A DNA stretch of 64,000 bases from Flavobacteriaceae bacterium YJPT1-3 (GTDB lineage: Bacteria > Bacteroidota > Bacteroidia > Flavobacteriales > Flavobacteriaceae): assembly GCA_029866965.1 (NCBI GenBank), contig CP123444.1:186001-250000 (forward strand). Direction: 5' to 3'. Positions 16,904-25,531 of the stretch are shown one piece after another (the first letter of the stretch is position 1; each line of letters opens with the position of its first letter). The notes under the pieces are model-generated. The model worked only from the letters and a program-made list of their open reading frames with translations. It did not search any database and was not told the DNA's origin. The position numbers and the translations under genes are program-made.

Positions 16904-18205
16904 ATGTCCAAACTGATTTGGTTTACCAGCGATTTAAGAACGCACGACAATCACTCGCTACACAAAGCCTGCGAAAGTGATGAGGCTGTGCGGGCCGTGT
17001 ACTTTTTTGATCCTCGGTACTATCAGGAAGATCGTTTTGGCTTTAAGAAAACAGAGCGTTTTCGCGCTCAGTTCATTCGCGAAAGCGTGGCGCAGCTGGA
17101 ACAGCACCTAAAGAAGTTAAACATTCCCTTGTTTATCTATCACGAACAACCCGAGCAGCGACTACCGAAATTGGTAGAAGAGCATCACATTGATCATCTA
17201 TTTCTTCAAAAAGAATGGACCCAAGAGGAAGTGGATATTCGGGCCGCTGTGCAACAGGCACTGCCTGATTCGCTCACGTGGACAGAACAGTACGATCAGT
17301 TTCTATTTCATCCTGACGATATTCCCTACTCTGACTTCTCTAAGATTCCACAGGTATTTACCCAGTTCCGCAAGAAATGTGAAAAACAATGCACGGTACG
17401 TACTCCCCTACCCGTTCCTGAATCCCGACCTCAGGAACATTGGATGGAGACTAGAACCTCCATTCCAAGCCTGGAGGATCTGGGTCTGAGCTCCTTTGAG
17501 CAAGACCCACGTAGCGCTTTCCCTTTCGAAGGCGGAGAACAGGCTGCCTGGGACCGTCTTCGGGAATATTTCTGGAACACCAAGAAACTGGCTTACTACA
17601 AAAAGACACGTAATGGCCTGGTGGGTAAAGATTACAGTTCGAAATTTTCTGCCTGGCTGGCGCAAGGCTGTATCTCGGCTCCGGCCATCTATCAACAGGT
17701 CAAGAAATTTGAAAAAGAAGTCAAAAAGAATCAGGACACCTACTGGCTCATTTTTGAACTGATCTGGCGGGACTATTTTAAATACGTCTCCCTCAAACAC
17801 GGTAATGCGATTTTTCATTTGGGCGGAATTCTTGAAAAGGACTACAACTGGGCAGACACCCAGGCCGCTCGGAAGGAATGGATTGACGGGAAGACCAAAT
17901 ACGACTTCGTTAACGCCAATATGCGGGAGATTGCCAAGACCGGATTCATGTCTAATCGGGGACGGCAAAATGTAGCCAGTTTTTGGGCCAAAGAACTCAA
18001 TCAGGACTGGCGCGTGGGAGCGGCTTACTTTGAGAGTATGCTCATTGACTATGATGTCCATTCCAACTGGGGCAATTGGATGTATAATGCCGGAGTGGGT
18101 AACGATCCTCGTGACCGTAAATTCAATATAGAAAGCCAGGCAGAACGCTATGACGGTGATGGGAAATACCGCCGACTCTGGCTTCAGGAATCCTTAGAAC
18201 TTTGA
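16904..18205 (+). CDS. Cryptochrome DASH
   Basis: This 433-residue protein has the photolyase-family layout: an N-terminal alpha/beta antenna domain (LIWFTSDLRTHDN) and a C-terminal FAD domain (residues about 200-430). KEWIDGKTKYDFVNANMREI and the end motif NWGNWMYNAGVGNDPR are typical of the DASH class, which repairs cyclobutane dimers in single-stranded DNA and may sense blue light. The next gene, also a photolyase, starts 3 bp after its stop. A degenerate copy of the iterated palindrome (17073-17086) encodes IRES. Confidence 0.95.
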   Translation: MSKLIWFTSDLRTHDNHSLHKACESDEAVRAVYFFDPRYYQEDRFGFKKTERFRAQFIRESVAQLEQHLKKLNIPLFIYHEQPEQRLPKLVEEHHIDHLFLQKEWTQEEVDIRAAVQQALPDSLTWTEQYDQFLFHPDDIPYSDFSKIPQVFTQFRKKCEKQCTVRTPLPVPESRPQEHWMETRTSIPSLEDLGLSSFEQDPRSAFPFEGGEQAAWDRLREYFWNTKKLAYYKKTRNGLVGKDYSSKFSAWLAQGCISAPAIYQQVKKFEKEVKKNQDTYWLIFELIWRDYFKYVSLKHGNAIFHLGGILEKDYNWADTQAARKEWIDGKTKYDFVNANMREIAKTGFMSNRGRQNVASFWAKELNQDWRVGAAYFESMLIDYDVHSNWGNWMYNAGVGNDPRDRKFNIESQAERYDGDGKYRRLWLQESLEL

Positions 18206-18208
18206 TGC

Positions 18209-19744
18209 ATGAAAACTTTACGCCTGATCCTGGGGGATCAACTCAATCACAAACATTCCTGGTACGACGATCCTAATGAGGAAGTGACCTACTTCATGGC
18301 TGAAATGCGCCAGGAAACCGATTATACCAAACACCACATCCAGAAAGTGGTCGCTTTTTTTGAAAGCATGCGAAATTTTGCCGATTGGCTGGAAGAGCGC
18401 GATCATCAGGTTGTGTTTTACACCCTCGATCATAAGGAGAATACCCAAGACTTAATTCAAAATATCGAAAACCTGATCGCAAAGGAAGGCTTTGAAAAAT
18501 TCGAGTATCAATTGCCTGATGAATATCGGTTGGACGAACAGTTGTCCAGCTTTCGCGAAAGCGCATCCATTGAGGTGGAAGCCTTCGACACCGAACACTT
18601 CCTGACCAGCCGCACCGATCTGGCCGAATTCTACGAAGGTAAAAAACAGTACACCATGGAGTATTTCTACCGCAAGATGCGTAAGCAATACGACATCATG
18701 ATGGTCAACGACAAGGACCCGGAAGGCGGGAAGTGGAACTTCGATAAGAGCAATCGGAAAAAATGGACTGGTGATCCAGAGATCCCTCACGAGCGTGGCT
18801 TTCGAAAAGATGTTTCAGAGACGGTGAAGCGCATCAAAGACCACGGAGTCGAAACTATAGGACATATCGAAGAAACTCAATTCAGCTGGCCTACCTCCCG
18901 GGAAGACAGCCTGAGCGTACTCAATTACTTCTGCAAGCATCTATTGGTGCATTTTGGTGATTATCAGGACGCCTTGCATACCGATCAGAAATTCCTTTTC
19001 CACAGTCGGCTCTCCTTCGCCATGAACAGTAAAATGCTCCATCCCATGGAGGTGATGGAAAGTGTGATCAGCCAGTGGCGCTCTAACAAAGAGGAGATTG
19101 ATATCAGTCAGGTAGAAGGTTTCGTGAGGCAAATTTTGGGTTGGCGGGAGTACATGCGCGGCATCTATTGGAAAGAAATGCCGGGCTACCGTCGTTCGAA
19201 TCGACTGGACAATCAGAACCAACTCCCCGATTTCTACTGGACCGGTGACACCAAAATGAATTGCATGAGTCATGCCATCAAGCAGAGCCTGAATGAAGCC
19301 TATGCCCATCACATCCAGCGTTTGATGATCACCGGAAACTATGCTCTGCTCACCATGACCCATCCTGACGAGGTCGAAGAATGGTACTTGGGCATTTATA
19401 TCGACGCCATTCAATGGGTAGAAATGCCCAATACCCGGGGCATGAGTCAATTTGCTGACGGAGGCATTGTAGCCACTAAACCTTATGTATCCAGTGGCAG
19501 CTACATCAATAAAATGAGCAACTTCTGCAAGTCTTGCGAGTACAGTGTAAACAAGAAGACCGGTGAGAACGCCTGTCCGTTTAACAGCCTATACTGGAAT
19601 TTTTTGGATGAGAAAAAGGAGCATTTTGAGGACAATCAACGGATGAACATGATGATGTCTATGCTGGAAAAGAAAGATAAAGATGATCTGGAGGCCCTAA
19701 AAAAGCGGGCTCAGGACATCATTAAAAATCCGGGGAACTATTAA
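18209..19744 (+). CDS. Iron-sulfur bacterial photolyase (PhrB/FeS-BCP class)
   Basis: This 511-residue protein belongs to the photolyase class that carries a 4Fe-4S cluster and repairs (6-4) photoproducts. It opens with LRLILGDQLNHKHSW. The four cluster cysteines are Cys352, Cys440, Cys443 and Cys456 (MNCMSHA, FCKSCEY, NACPFN), the same spacing as in Agrobacterium PhrB. The catalytic region has MTGNYALL-type sequence (RLMITGNYALLTMTHPDEVEEW written in parts: RLMITGNYALL then HPDEVEEWY). It is the last enzyme of the light operon and needs only FAD and a lumazine-type antenna. An exact iterated palindrome lies at 18549-18562. Confidence 0.95.
   Translation: MKTLRLILGDQLNHKHSWYDDPNEEVTYFMAEMRQETDYTKHHIQKVVAFFESMRNFADWLEERDHQVVFYTLDHKENTQDLIQNIENLIAKEGFEKFEYQLPDEYRLDEQLSSFRESASIEVEAFDTEHFLTSRTDLAEFYEGKKQYTMEYFYRKMRKQYDIMMVNDKDPEGGKWNFDKSNRKKWTGDPEIPHERGFRKDVSETVKRIKDHGVETIGHIEETQFSWPTSREDSLSVLNYFCKHLLVHFGDYQDALHTDQKFLFHSRLSFAMNSKMLHPMEVMESVISQWRSNKEEIDISQVEGFVRQILGWREYMRGIYWKEMPGYRRSNRLDNQNQLPDFYWTGDTKMNCMSHAIKQSLNEAYAHHIQRLMITGNYALLTMTHPDEVEEWYLGIYIDAIQWVEMPNTRGMSQFADGGIVATKPYVSSGSYINKMSNFCKSCEYSVNKKTGENACPFNSLYWNFLDEKKEHFEDNQRMNMMMSMLEKKDKDDLEALKKRAQDIIKNPGNY
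18549..18562. repeat. Iterated palindrome GCTTTCGCGAAAGC, copy 4
   Basis: Exact copy inside the FeS photolyase gene, read as Ser-Phe-Arg-Glu-Ser. Confidence 0.85.
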
Positions 19745-19837
19745 GAAATCCTTGGGAGGAGGCTATAATTTACTGTTAAGGAACAGCGTATTGCGAAAAA
19801 CAAGATTTACCTTAGAGTAAACTTTAACACCTTAACC

Positions 19838-19990
19838 ATGAGTAATTTAATCACCATCATTATCGCAATCTGTATCATTGGCTGGCTACTGGGCTATTTC
19901 GCTTTTAGTTTAGGCGGCTTTATCCATTTGTTGCTAGTTCTTGCCGTTATTGGTATCTTATACCGTCTTGCTACAGGACGGAAACTGTAG
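19838..19990 (+). CDS. Lmo0937-family small membrane protein
   Basis: This 50-residue protein is almost entirely two hydrophobic helices (residues about 3-20 and 26-43) joined by FSLGGFIH, with a basic RLATGRKL end. This matches the lmo0937 family of small membrane proteins found in Gram-positive bacteria and Bacteroidota, often near stress genes. The function is unknown. It lies 93 bp after the photolyase and 22 bp before a small acidic lipoprotein gene, so those two probably share a transcript. Confidence 0.85.
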   Translation: MSNLITIIIAICIIGWLLGYFAFSLGGFIHLLLVLAVIGILYRLATGRKL

Positions 19991-20012
19991 TTCACCATTA
20001 AAACCAATAGAT

Positions 20013-20168
20013 ATGAAGCGCATTTTTTTAATTCTTTTCGTGGCTGGATTGATGACCACCAGTTTCACGAGCTGTCGAGAACAAAGTACTGCCGATAAGG
20101 TAGAAGAGGCTGCTGAAGATGTTGGCGACGAAGTAGAAGACGCCGCCGATGATCTCGACGCCGATTAG
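20013..20168 (+). CDS. Small acidic lipoprotein
   Basis: This 51-residue protein has a signal peptide with lipobox FTSC (Cys20), then a short tail made almost only of Glu, Asp, Ala and Val (KVEEAAEDVGDEVEDAADD), which should be an acidic amphipathic helix. I chose the ATG at 20013 because it gives a standard lipoprotein signal. Function unknown; such tiny lipoproteins are often stress-induced. It ends at a strong terminator. Confidence 0.8.
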   Translation: MKRIFLILFVAGLMTTSFTSCREQSTADKVEEAAEDVGDEVEDAADDLDAD

Positions 20169-20172
20169 AGAC

Positions 20173-20199
20173 AAAACCCGCTGAAAAGCGGGTTTTTTT
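20173..20199 (+). terminator. Rho-independent terminator
   Basis: A 10-bp stem AAAACCCGCT/AGCGGGTTTT with a GAAA loop is followed by T residues. It closes the light operon and the small envelope genes. Confidence 0.93.
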
Positions 20200-20259
20200 A
20201 TGCATTGTCCGCTCCCATGGGTCTCCTTTAAATTTTAAAAGTATTGCGTAAATTTAAAG

Positions 20260-21660
20260 ATGCAATGCACCCTACCCAGCCTCAAAGAAATTCCGCAACT
20301 GGCTCATGTTCCCGATGAGCAATTGGATTGGTTGCTCTCTAAATCGGAGCATCTGCTCTTAAAAAAAGGCGATTATATCTTCAAACGCGGTGATGACATT
20401 GATAAAATGATCATTCTCGTCAAAGGAGAAGTGGCCATTAAGATCGAGCAAAACGGCAGTTACCGACAAATAGCCACCATTGAGGAAAAAGGGTTCTCCG
20501 GACTCCTGCCCTATTCCCGGGCCAGTTCTGCCTTGGGTTTTGGAGAGGTGCTCAGAGAATCACATGCGCTGATCCTGCATGAAGATCATTTCAGAACCAT
20601 GACGACGACCCACTATGAACTCACCGAGGCTCTGGTGCATGTGATGTCATCCCGCGTTCGCGAATTTGCCAAACGAGACGTACAAGAGGAGAAAATGATG
20701 GCTTTAGGTAAGCTCTCGGCCGGACTCGCCCATGAGCTCAACAATCCGGCATCGGCCATGGTACGCTCGGCCAAAGAGCTCAAGCGCCATCTGGTGAAGG
20801 GTCCGGAAAAGTTCAAACAGATCATCATGATGCGCCTGGAGCCCAAACAGGTTGATACCGTCACCGAACTGATTTTCTCCAAGCTTAACGAGCGTCCTGA
20901 AAATAAAATGAAGTTGCTCGAACGCAACGAGAAAGAAGACGAACTGACGGAATGGCTGGAAGAGCAAGAAGTGGAACAGGCTTATGCATTGACTGAAACG
21001 CTGGTCGATTTCTGTATGGGCGTTCCGGACATGAAACAGATCAAAGCTGAAGTTGGCGATGACGCTTTCCCTATGGTGGTCGAATGGATCGAAAATACCC
21101 TGACCACAGAAAAGATGGTATCAGAAATAGAAGAAGCCTCTGATCGTATCGCCAATTTGGTGAGCTCGATCAAGACGTACACCCACATGGACCGAGCCAA
21201 GGAAAAGTCGCCGGCAGATGTTCACGAAGGCCTAAAAAGTACGCTTACCATGCTCAAGCATCAATTAAAAAAGAAAAATATTCAACTGGATAAGCAGTTT
21301 GACGAAACCCTGGAACCCATTTCCATTTTCGTATCTGCCATTAATCAGGTGTGGACCAATCTGATCGACAATGCGATTGATGCTATGGATGAGGGAGGTA
21401 CGCTCAAGATCACCACCCTGAAGGAGCACGACTCCCTTCGGGTAGATATAGCCGATGATGGAAGTGGAATACCGGAAGAAGATATCGATCGCATCTTTGA
21501 TCCCTTCTACACCACAAAAGCTGTAGGCAAAGGCACCGGTATGGGACTGGAGGTTGTTCAACGGATCGTCAGACAACACCAGGGCAGCATTAAAGTAAAA
21601 TCAAAACCCGGCGAGACCGTTTTCACGGTTTGTTTGCCGTACGAAACCAGGAACACATGA
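20260..21660 (+). CDS. Sensor histidine kinase with cyclic-nucleotide-binding domain
   Basis: This 466-residue cytosolic kinase has an N-terminal cNMP/CRP-type domain (about residues 15-130; KKGDYIFKRGDDIDKMIILV and VKGEVAIKI), a HisKA region with His158 in LAHELNNPAS, and a C-terminal HATPase domain (LIDNAIDAMDEGG, DDGSGIPEED, GKGTGMGLEVV). No membrane helix is present. The sensor domain lacks the full RAA phosphate-binding signature (it reads PYSRASSALGFGE), so the ligand may not be cAMP. Its stop overlaps the aldo/keto reductase start (ATGA). The probable partner is the receiver fused to the oxidoreductase two genes downstream. Confidence 0.92.
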   Translation: MQCTLPSLKEIPQLAHVPDEQLDWLLSKSEHLLLKKGDYIFKRGDDIDKMIILVKGEVAIKIEQNGSYRQIATIEEKGFSGLLPYSRASSALGFGEVLRESHALILHEDHFRTMTTTHYELTEALVHVMSSRVREFAKRDVQEEKMMALGKLSAGLAHELNNPASAMVRSAKELKRHLVKGPEKFKQIIMMRLEPKQVDTVTELIFSKLNERPENKMKLLERNEKEDELTEWLEEQEVEQAYALTETLVDFCMGVPDMKQIKAEVGDDAFPMVVEWIENTLTTEKMVSEIEEASDRIANLVSSIKTYTHMDRAKEKSPADVHEGLKSTLTMLKHQLKKKNIQLDKQFDETLEPISIFVSAINQVWTNLIDNAIDAMDEGGTLKITTLKEHDSLRVDIADDGSGIPEEDIDRIFDPFYTTKAVGKGTGMGLEVVQRIVRQHQGSIKVKSKPGETVFTVCLPYETRNT

Positions 21661-22493
21661 AACCGATTACCGATATACAAGGCCGATGGAAGTTAAACAA
21701 TGGCGTGGACATGCCCTACTTGGGTCTGGGCGTTTATCAGGCTGATGATGGGCAGGAAGTAGTGGATGCCATTCAGTATGCGCTCGACGCCGGCTACCGC
21801 AATATCGACACCGCAAGCATCTACAAAAATGAAGAAGGCGTGGGTCAGGGCTTTCGCGAAAGCGGCTACGCCCGGGAAGACGTCTTCATTACCTCAAAAG
21901 TATGGAATACAGATCAGGGCTATAATAACACCCTGGATGCCTTCGAGGCTAGTCTGGAACGCCTGCAATTGGACTATCTGGATCTCTATCTGATCCATTG
22001 GCCGGTGTCCGGCAAATACAAAGACACCTGGAGAGCTTTGGAGCATCTTTATAAAGAAGAGAAAGTAAGGGCCATAGGTGTCAGCAACTTCATGCAGGAC
22101 CATTTGGAAGATTTATTGAGTACCGCAACGATCATCCCCATGGTCAATCAATTGGAATTTCATCCTTTTCTGGTACAGCAATCCCTGATCGATTATTGCC
22201 ACGCCCATAAGATCCAATACCAAGCCTGGTCCCCTTTGATGCAAGGCAAAGCCTTTCATCAGGATGCTTTCGACGCGATAGCGAAGCAGTACGACACCAG
22301 TGTGGCTCAACTTATTTTGCGATGGAGCCTGCAAAAGGGCGTCATGTCCATCCCTAAATCGACCAATAAAAAACACATTGAGAGCAATGCTGATCTGTTC
22401 GATTTTGAGATCAGCGAAGCAGACATGCAACGGTTAGATGCTATGGACCGAGGCGAACGCACCGGACCGGATCCACATAATTTTGACTTTTAA
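21657..22493 (+). CDS. Aldo/keto reductase
   Basis: This 278-residue (beta/alpha)8-barrel NADPH reductase has the catalytic tetrad Asp51, Tyr56, Lys81 and His114, seen in DTASIYKNE, TSKVW and YLIHWPV. The late IPKSTNKKHIESN segment binds the NADPH phosphate. The true start is the ATG at 21657, which forms a 4-bp ATGA overlap with the kinase stop. It would reduce aldehydes or methylglyoxal-type carbonyls. Its place between a sensor kinase and a receiver-oxidoreductase suggests a redox or carbonyl-stress module. An exact iterated palindrome lies at 21850-21863. Confidence 0.94.
   Translation: MKPITDIQGRWKLNNGVDMPYLGLGVYQADDGQEVVDAIQYALDAGYRNIDTASIYKNEEGVGQGFRESGYAREDVFITSKVWNTDQGYNNTLDAFEASLERLQLDYLDLYLIHWPVSGKYKDTWRALEHLYKEEKVRAIGVSNFMQDHLEDLLSTATIIPMVNQLEFHPFLVQQSLIDYCHAHKIQYQAWSPLMQGKAFHQDAFDAIAKQYDTSVAQLILRWSLQKGVMSIPKSTNKKHIESNADLFDFEISEADMQRLDAMDRGERTGPDPHNFDF
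21850..21863. repeat. Iterated palindrome GCTTTCGCGAAAGC, copy 5
   Basis: Exact copy inside the aldo/keto reductase gene, read as Gly-Phe-Arg-Glu-Ser. Confidence 0.85.
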
Positions 22494-22498
22494 AAAAA

Positions 22499-24163
22499 AT
22501 GAAAAAACCCATACTATTCGCGATCGATGACGATCCGCAGGTGCTGCGTGCTGTAGCCCGTGATCTCAAACAACGCTACCGCGAAGACTATCGCATCATG
22601 AGCACCACCTCTCCACAGGAGGCGCTGGAGGTGTTGAAAGAAATCAAGAAAAAAGGAGAAGCCGTCGCTTTATTCCTAGTGGATCAACGCATGCCTGAAA
22701 TGTTGGGGGTCGCTTTTTTAGCTTCCGCGAAAGCGTACTATCCCGAAGCTAAGCGGGTGCTGCTTACCGCCTATTCAGATACCGATGCTGCGATCAAAGC
22801 AATCAATGAAGTCCAATTGGATTATTACCTGACCAAACCCTGGAATCCACCGGAAGAGAAGCTGTACCCGGTGATCGACGATCAATTGGATGTCTGGCAA
22901 ATGAATTACCGTCCCGATTTTGAAGGCATTAAAGTGCTTGGGTATCAATACTCGCCCAAATCGCATGACATCAAAGATTTTTTAAGCGCCAATTTATTTC
23001 CCTTTCAATGGCTGGATGCGGAGACCAGCGACAAAGCCAAGGAACTCATCAAATTGCACGGGGTCACACCCAAAGACATGCCCGTGGTCACCACCGAAGC
23101 GGGGAAGTGTTTTAAAAACCCGTCCATTACCCAGATTGCCGAAGAGCTTGGCCTGAACGTGGAAGCCAAAGAGGATATTTATGATGTGGCTATCATTGGG
23201 GCCGGACCTTCCGGTCTTGCGGCCGCTGTTTATGGAGGGAGCGAAGGCCTTAAAACCTTGTTGATCGAAAAGCGAGCCCCCGGAGGACAAGCAGGAAGCA
23301 GTTCGCGCATTGAAAATTACCTGGGTTTCCCCAATGGGCTAAGCGGTCAGGAACTCACGCATCGGGCCATCACTCAGGCCAAACGCTTTGGAATTGAATT
23401 CTTATCTCCGCGCCAGGTCACGGCCATCAGCGAAAAGAATGGATACAAGAGCCTGACCCTGGATGACGGAAACTGCCTGAGTGCCAAAAGTGTGGTCATC
23501 ACCACCGGAGTCAATTACCGCAAACTGGATGCAGAGGGAATCGAAGATTTTACGGGAGCCGGAATTTATTATGGCAGTTCGATGACGGAAGCCCAGGCAT
23601 GTAAGGGTCGGGAGGTCTATATCGTAGGCGGTGGGAACTCCGCGGGCCAGTCGGCAGTCTATCTTTCCAAGTTTGCGAGTAATGTCTATATCGTGGTTCG
23701 CAAACCCGACTTGAGCAGCAGCATGTCCTCCTACCTCATCGATCAGATCGAATCTCTGGATAATATTCAGGTCCTGGGAAATACGGAAATCATTAAGGCC
23801 ATGGGAAAAGAAGATCGGTTATCTGGTTTGGTTTTGGAAAATACGGAAGACCAATCAACACGTGAGGTTGAAGCTCAGGCTCTTTTTATCTTTATAGGAA
23901 GCCGACCGTACACCGATTGGATCGAGATGGATATCATCAAAGACGGTCGGGGATTTCTGGAAACCGGAAAAGACCTCGCCCGATACGAGGACTTCAAAAA
24001 AATCTGGAAAAAAGATAGAGAGCCCTTTTTATTAGAAACATGCAGTCCGGGCATATTCGCTTCCGGTGACGTACGTGCCGGAGCCATGAATCGGGTAGCT
24101 TCAGCAGTGGGTGAAGGAGCGATGGCCATCAAATTTGTACATGAATATTTAGCTGAAATCTAA
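22499..24163 (+). CDS. Fused response regulator / thioredoxin-reductase-like FAD protein
   Basis: This 554-residue protein has three parts. Residues 1-120 are a receiver domain with phospho-acceptor Asp62 (FLVDQRMPE) and TKPW. Residues about 140-215 look like a glutaredoxin fold with a cis-Pro strand (KDMPVV), but SPKS replaces the active-site CxxC. Residues about 225-554 are thioredoxin-reductase-like: an FAD loop AIIGAGPSGLAA near 232 and an NADPH loop VGGGNSAGQSA near 376. The CATC dithiol position reads YYGSSMTEAQAC, so there is no redox-active pair. It is probably phosphorylated by the upstream cNMP-domain kinase; the electron acceptor is unknown. Confidence 0.92.
   Translation: MKKPILFAIDDDPQVLRAVARDLKQRYREDYRIMSTTSPQEALEVLKEIKKKGEAVALFLVDQRMPEMLGVAFLASAKAYYPEAKRVLLTAYSDTDAAIKAINEVQLDYYLTKPWNPPEEKLYPVIDDQLDVWQMNYRPDFEGIKVLGYQYSPKSHDIKDFLSANLFPFQWLDAETSDKAKELIKLHGVTPKDMPVVTTEAGKCFKNPSITQIAEELGLNVEAKEDIYDVAIIGAGPSGLAAAVYGGSEGLKTLLIEKRAPGGQAGSSSRIENYLGFPNGLSGQELTHRAITQAKRFGIEFLSPRQVTAISEKNGYKSLTLDDGNCLSAKSVVITTGVNYRKLDAEGIEDFTGAGIYYGSSMTEAQACKGREVYIVGGGNSAGQSAVYLSKFASNVYIVVRKPDLSSSMSSYLIDQIESLDNIQVLGNTEIIKAMGKEDRLSGLVLENTEDQSTREVEAQALFIFIGSRPYTDWIEMDIIKDGRGFLETGKDLARYEDFKKIWKKDREPFLLETCSPGIFASGDVRAGAMNRVASAVGEGAMAIKFVHEYLAEI
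22721..22734. repeat. Near copy of iterated palindrome (one mismatch)
   Basis: GCTTCCGCGAAAGC inside the receiver part of the fused oxidoreductase gene, read as Ala-Ser-Ala-Lys-Ala. Confidence 0.6.
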
Positions 24164-24167
24164 GACT

Positions 24168-24449
24168 ATGGCACTACCATCTAAAAAATGCGAACACCTG
24201 CAAGCCCTGAACCCTTTGTCACTAAAACGGGCACGGACCTATTCATGCGAAGAATGCATCAAAACCGGAGGCGAGTGGGTGCATTTACGCACTTGTCAGA
24301 GCTGCGGAATTACCCTCTGCTGTGATTCTTCCCCCAATAAGCACGCCCGCAAACACTTCCATCGGGAGGAACATCCGGTGGTCATTTCGGCGGAACCCGG
24401 AGAGTACTGGGCCTGGTGCTATGCAGACAAAACACTACGTGAATTTTAG
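24168..24449 (+). CDS. UBP-type zinc-finger protein
   Basis: This 93-residue protein is a single ZnF-UBP domain: KKCEHL, SCEECIKTGGEW, LRTCQSCGITLCC, NKHARKHFHREEHPVV and YWAWCY. The Cys and His residues suit three zinc sites as in the eukaryotic deubiquitinase zinc finger, which binds a C-terminal diglycine. In bacteria this domain occurs alone or fused, often beside thioredoxin-reductase-like proteins. It starts 4 bp after the fused receiver-oxidoreductase, so it is part of the same operon; it may be an adaptor for that protein (inference). Confidence 0.92.
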   Translation: MALPSKKCEHLQALNPLSLKRARTYSCEECIKTGGEWVHLRTCQSCGITLCCDSSPNKHARKHFHREEHPVVISAEPGEYWAWCYADKTLREF

Positions 24450-24488
24450 GGGATGTAAGTTAAACAGGGAAAAATCGACTACCCTTTA

Positions 24489-25361
24489 ATGAAACATCAA
24501 TTCCAGGAATTTCAAACGGACGCCATTCTAAAAATTGGAGATGAAGAGCTACTGCTCCCCTATCGTAGCAAAAGCAGCTGGAACGGTAACTCCTCCACAA
24601 AACTGGATTTCTATACCTTTATCTGGACCCAAGAAAAAAACGTGCGCATTCAGGTGGATAGCGTACCCGAAGTGATCGCTCCACAAACCATAGTCGCGTT
24701 AACGCCTTTGCAGTATCTGGAGTATGAATCTCATGAAGAGGATTTAATCGTGTATCAGTTCAATCGGGAGTTTTACTGCATCAAGGATCATGACCGGGAA
24801 GTAAGCTGTACCGGACTTTTATTTTTTGGAAATGAACAAGTGCCAAAGATCACTTTGAGCAAAGAAGAACAACATAAATTTACCATGCTTCATCAGGTCC
24901 TGCTGGACGAATTGGAAACCGATGATACTATTCAGGGTGAAATGCTGCGTATGTTGGTCAAACGGTTCATCATCAAGACCACCCGCTTACTCAAAAATCA
25001 ACAACCGGACGAGATCGCCAATACGCCAAAAATGGATCTGGTACGTGCCTACAATATGCTGGTGGAAGAACACTACAAAAATAAGCACGAGGTCAGCGCT
25101 TACGCTGATCTCCTGTTCAAAAGCGCAAAGACCCTTTCCAACAGTTTTGCGGCCTATTCACGCTCTCCTTTACAGATCATTCACGATCGGATCGTTTTAG
25201 AAGCCAAGCGCCAATTGGCGTATACGGATCGAACGGCCAAAGAGATCGCTTTTGACCTGGGCTTTGACGATCCCTCTCATTTCTCCCGCTTATTCAAGCG
25301 TAACACAGGCAGCTCACCCACGGCATTTAAAGCCTCTTTAAGCCAACTTCCTGGCGAGTAG
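24489..25361 (+). CDS. AraC-family transcriptional regulator
   Basis: This 290-residue protein has an N-terminal cupin-like sensor (about residues 20-150) and a C-terminal AraC double helix-turn-helix (about 190-285). The first helix pair is unusual (YADLLFKSAKTLSNSFAAY) and the second is classic (KEIAFDLGFDDPSHFSRLFKRNTGSSPTAF). It starts 39 bp after the UBP zinc-finger gene on the same strand, so it might regulate that module; the ligand and targets are unknown. Confidence 0.9.
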   Translation: MKHQFQEFQTDAILKIGDEELLLPYRSKSSWNGNSSTKLDFYTFIWTQEKNVRIQVDSVPEVIAPQTIVALTPLQYLEYESHEEDLIVYQFNREFYCIKDHDREVSCTGLLFFGNEQVPKITLSKEEQHKFTMLHQVLLDELETDDTIQGEMLRMLVKRFIIKTTRLLKNQQPDEIANTPKMDLVRAYNMLVEEHYKNKHEVSAYADLLFKSAKTLSNSFAAYSRSPLQIIHDRIVLEAKRQLAYTDRTAKEIAFDLGFDDPSHFSRLFKRNTGSSPTAFKASLSQLPGE

Positions 25362-25531
25362 ACTGTGCCCTAAATTTTAGTTAGCGAAGCTACTGTGTTT
25401 ATTCGATCACTACCTGTGGCATTAAGGGGTTCTATTCATGGACTCGGGACGAATTGACATGAGACTGGGAACTTCTGGACGGATTTAAGGGGGTGGCTGT
25501 CACGAACTTTGTATTCAACAAAACAAAGATC

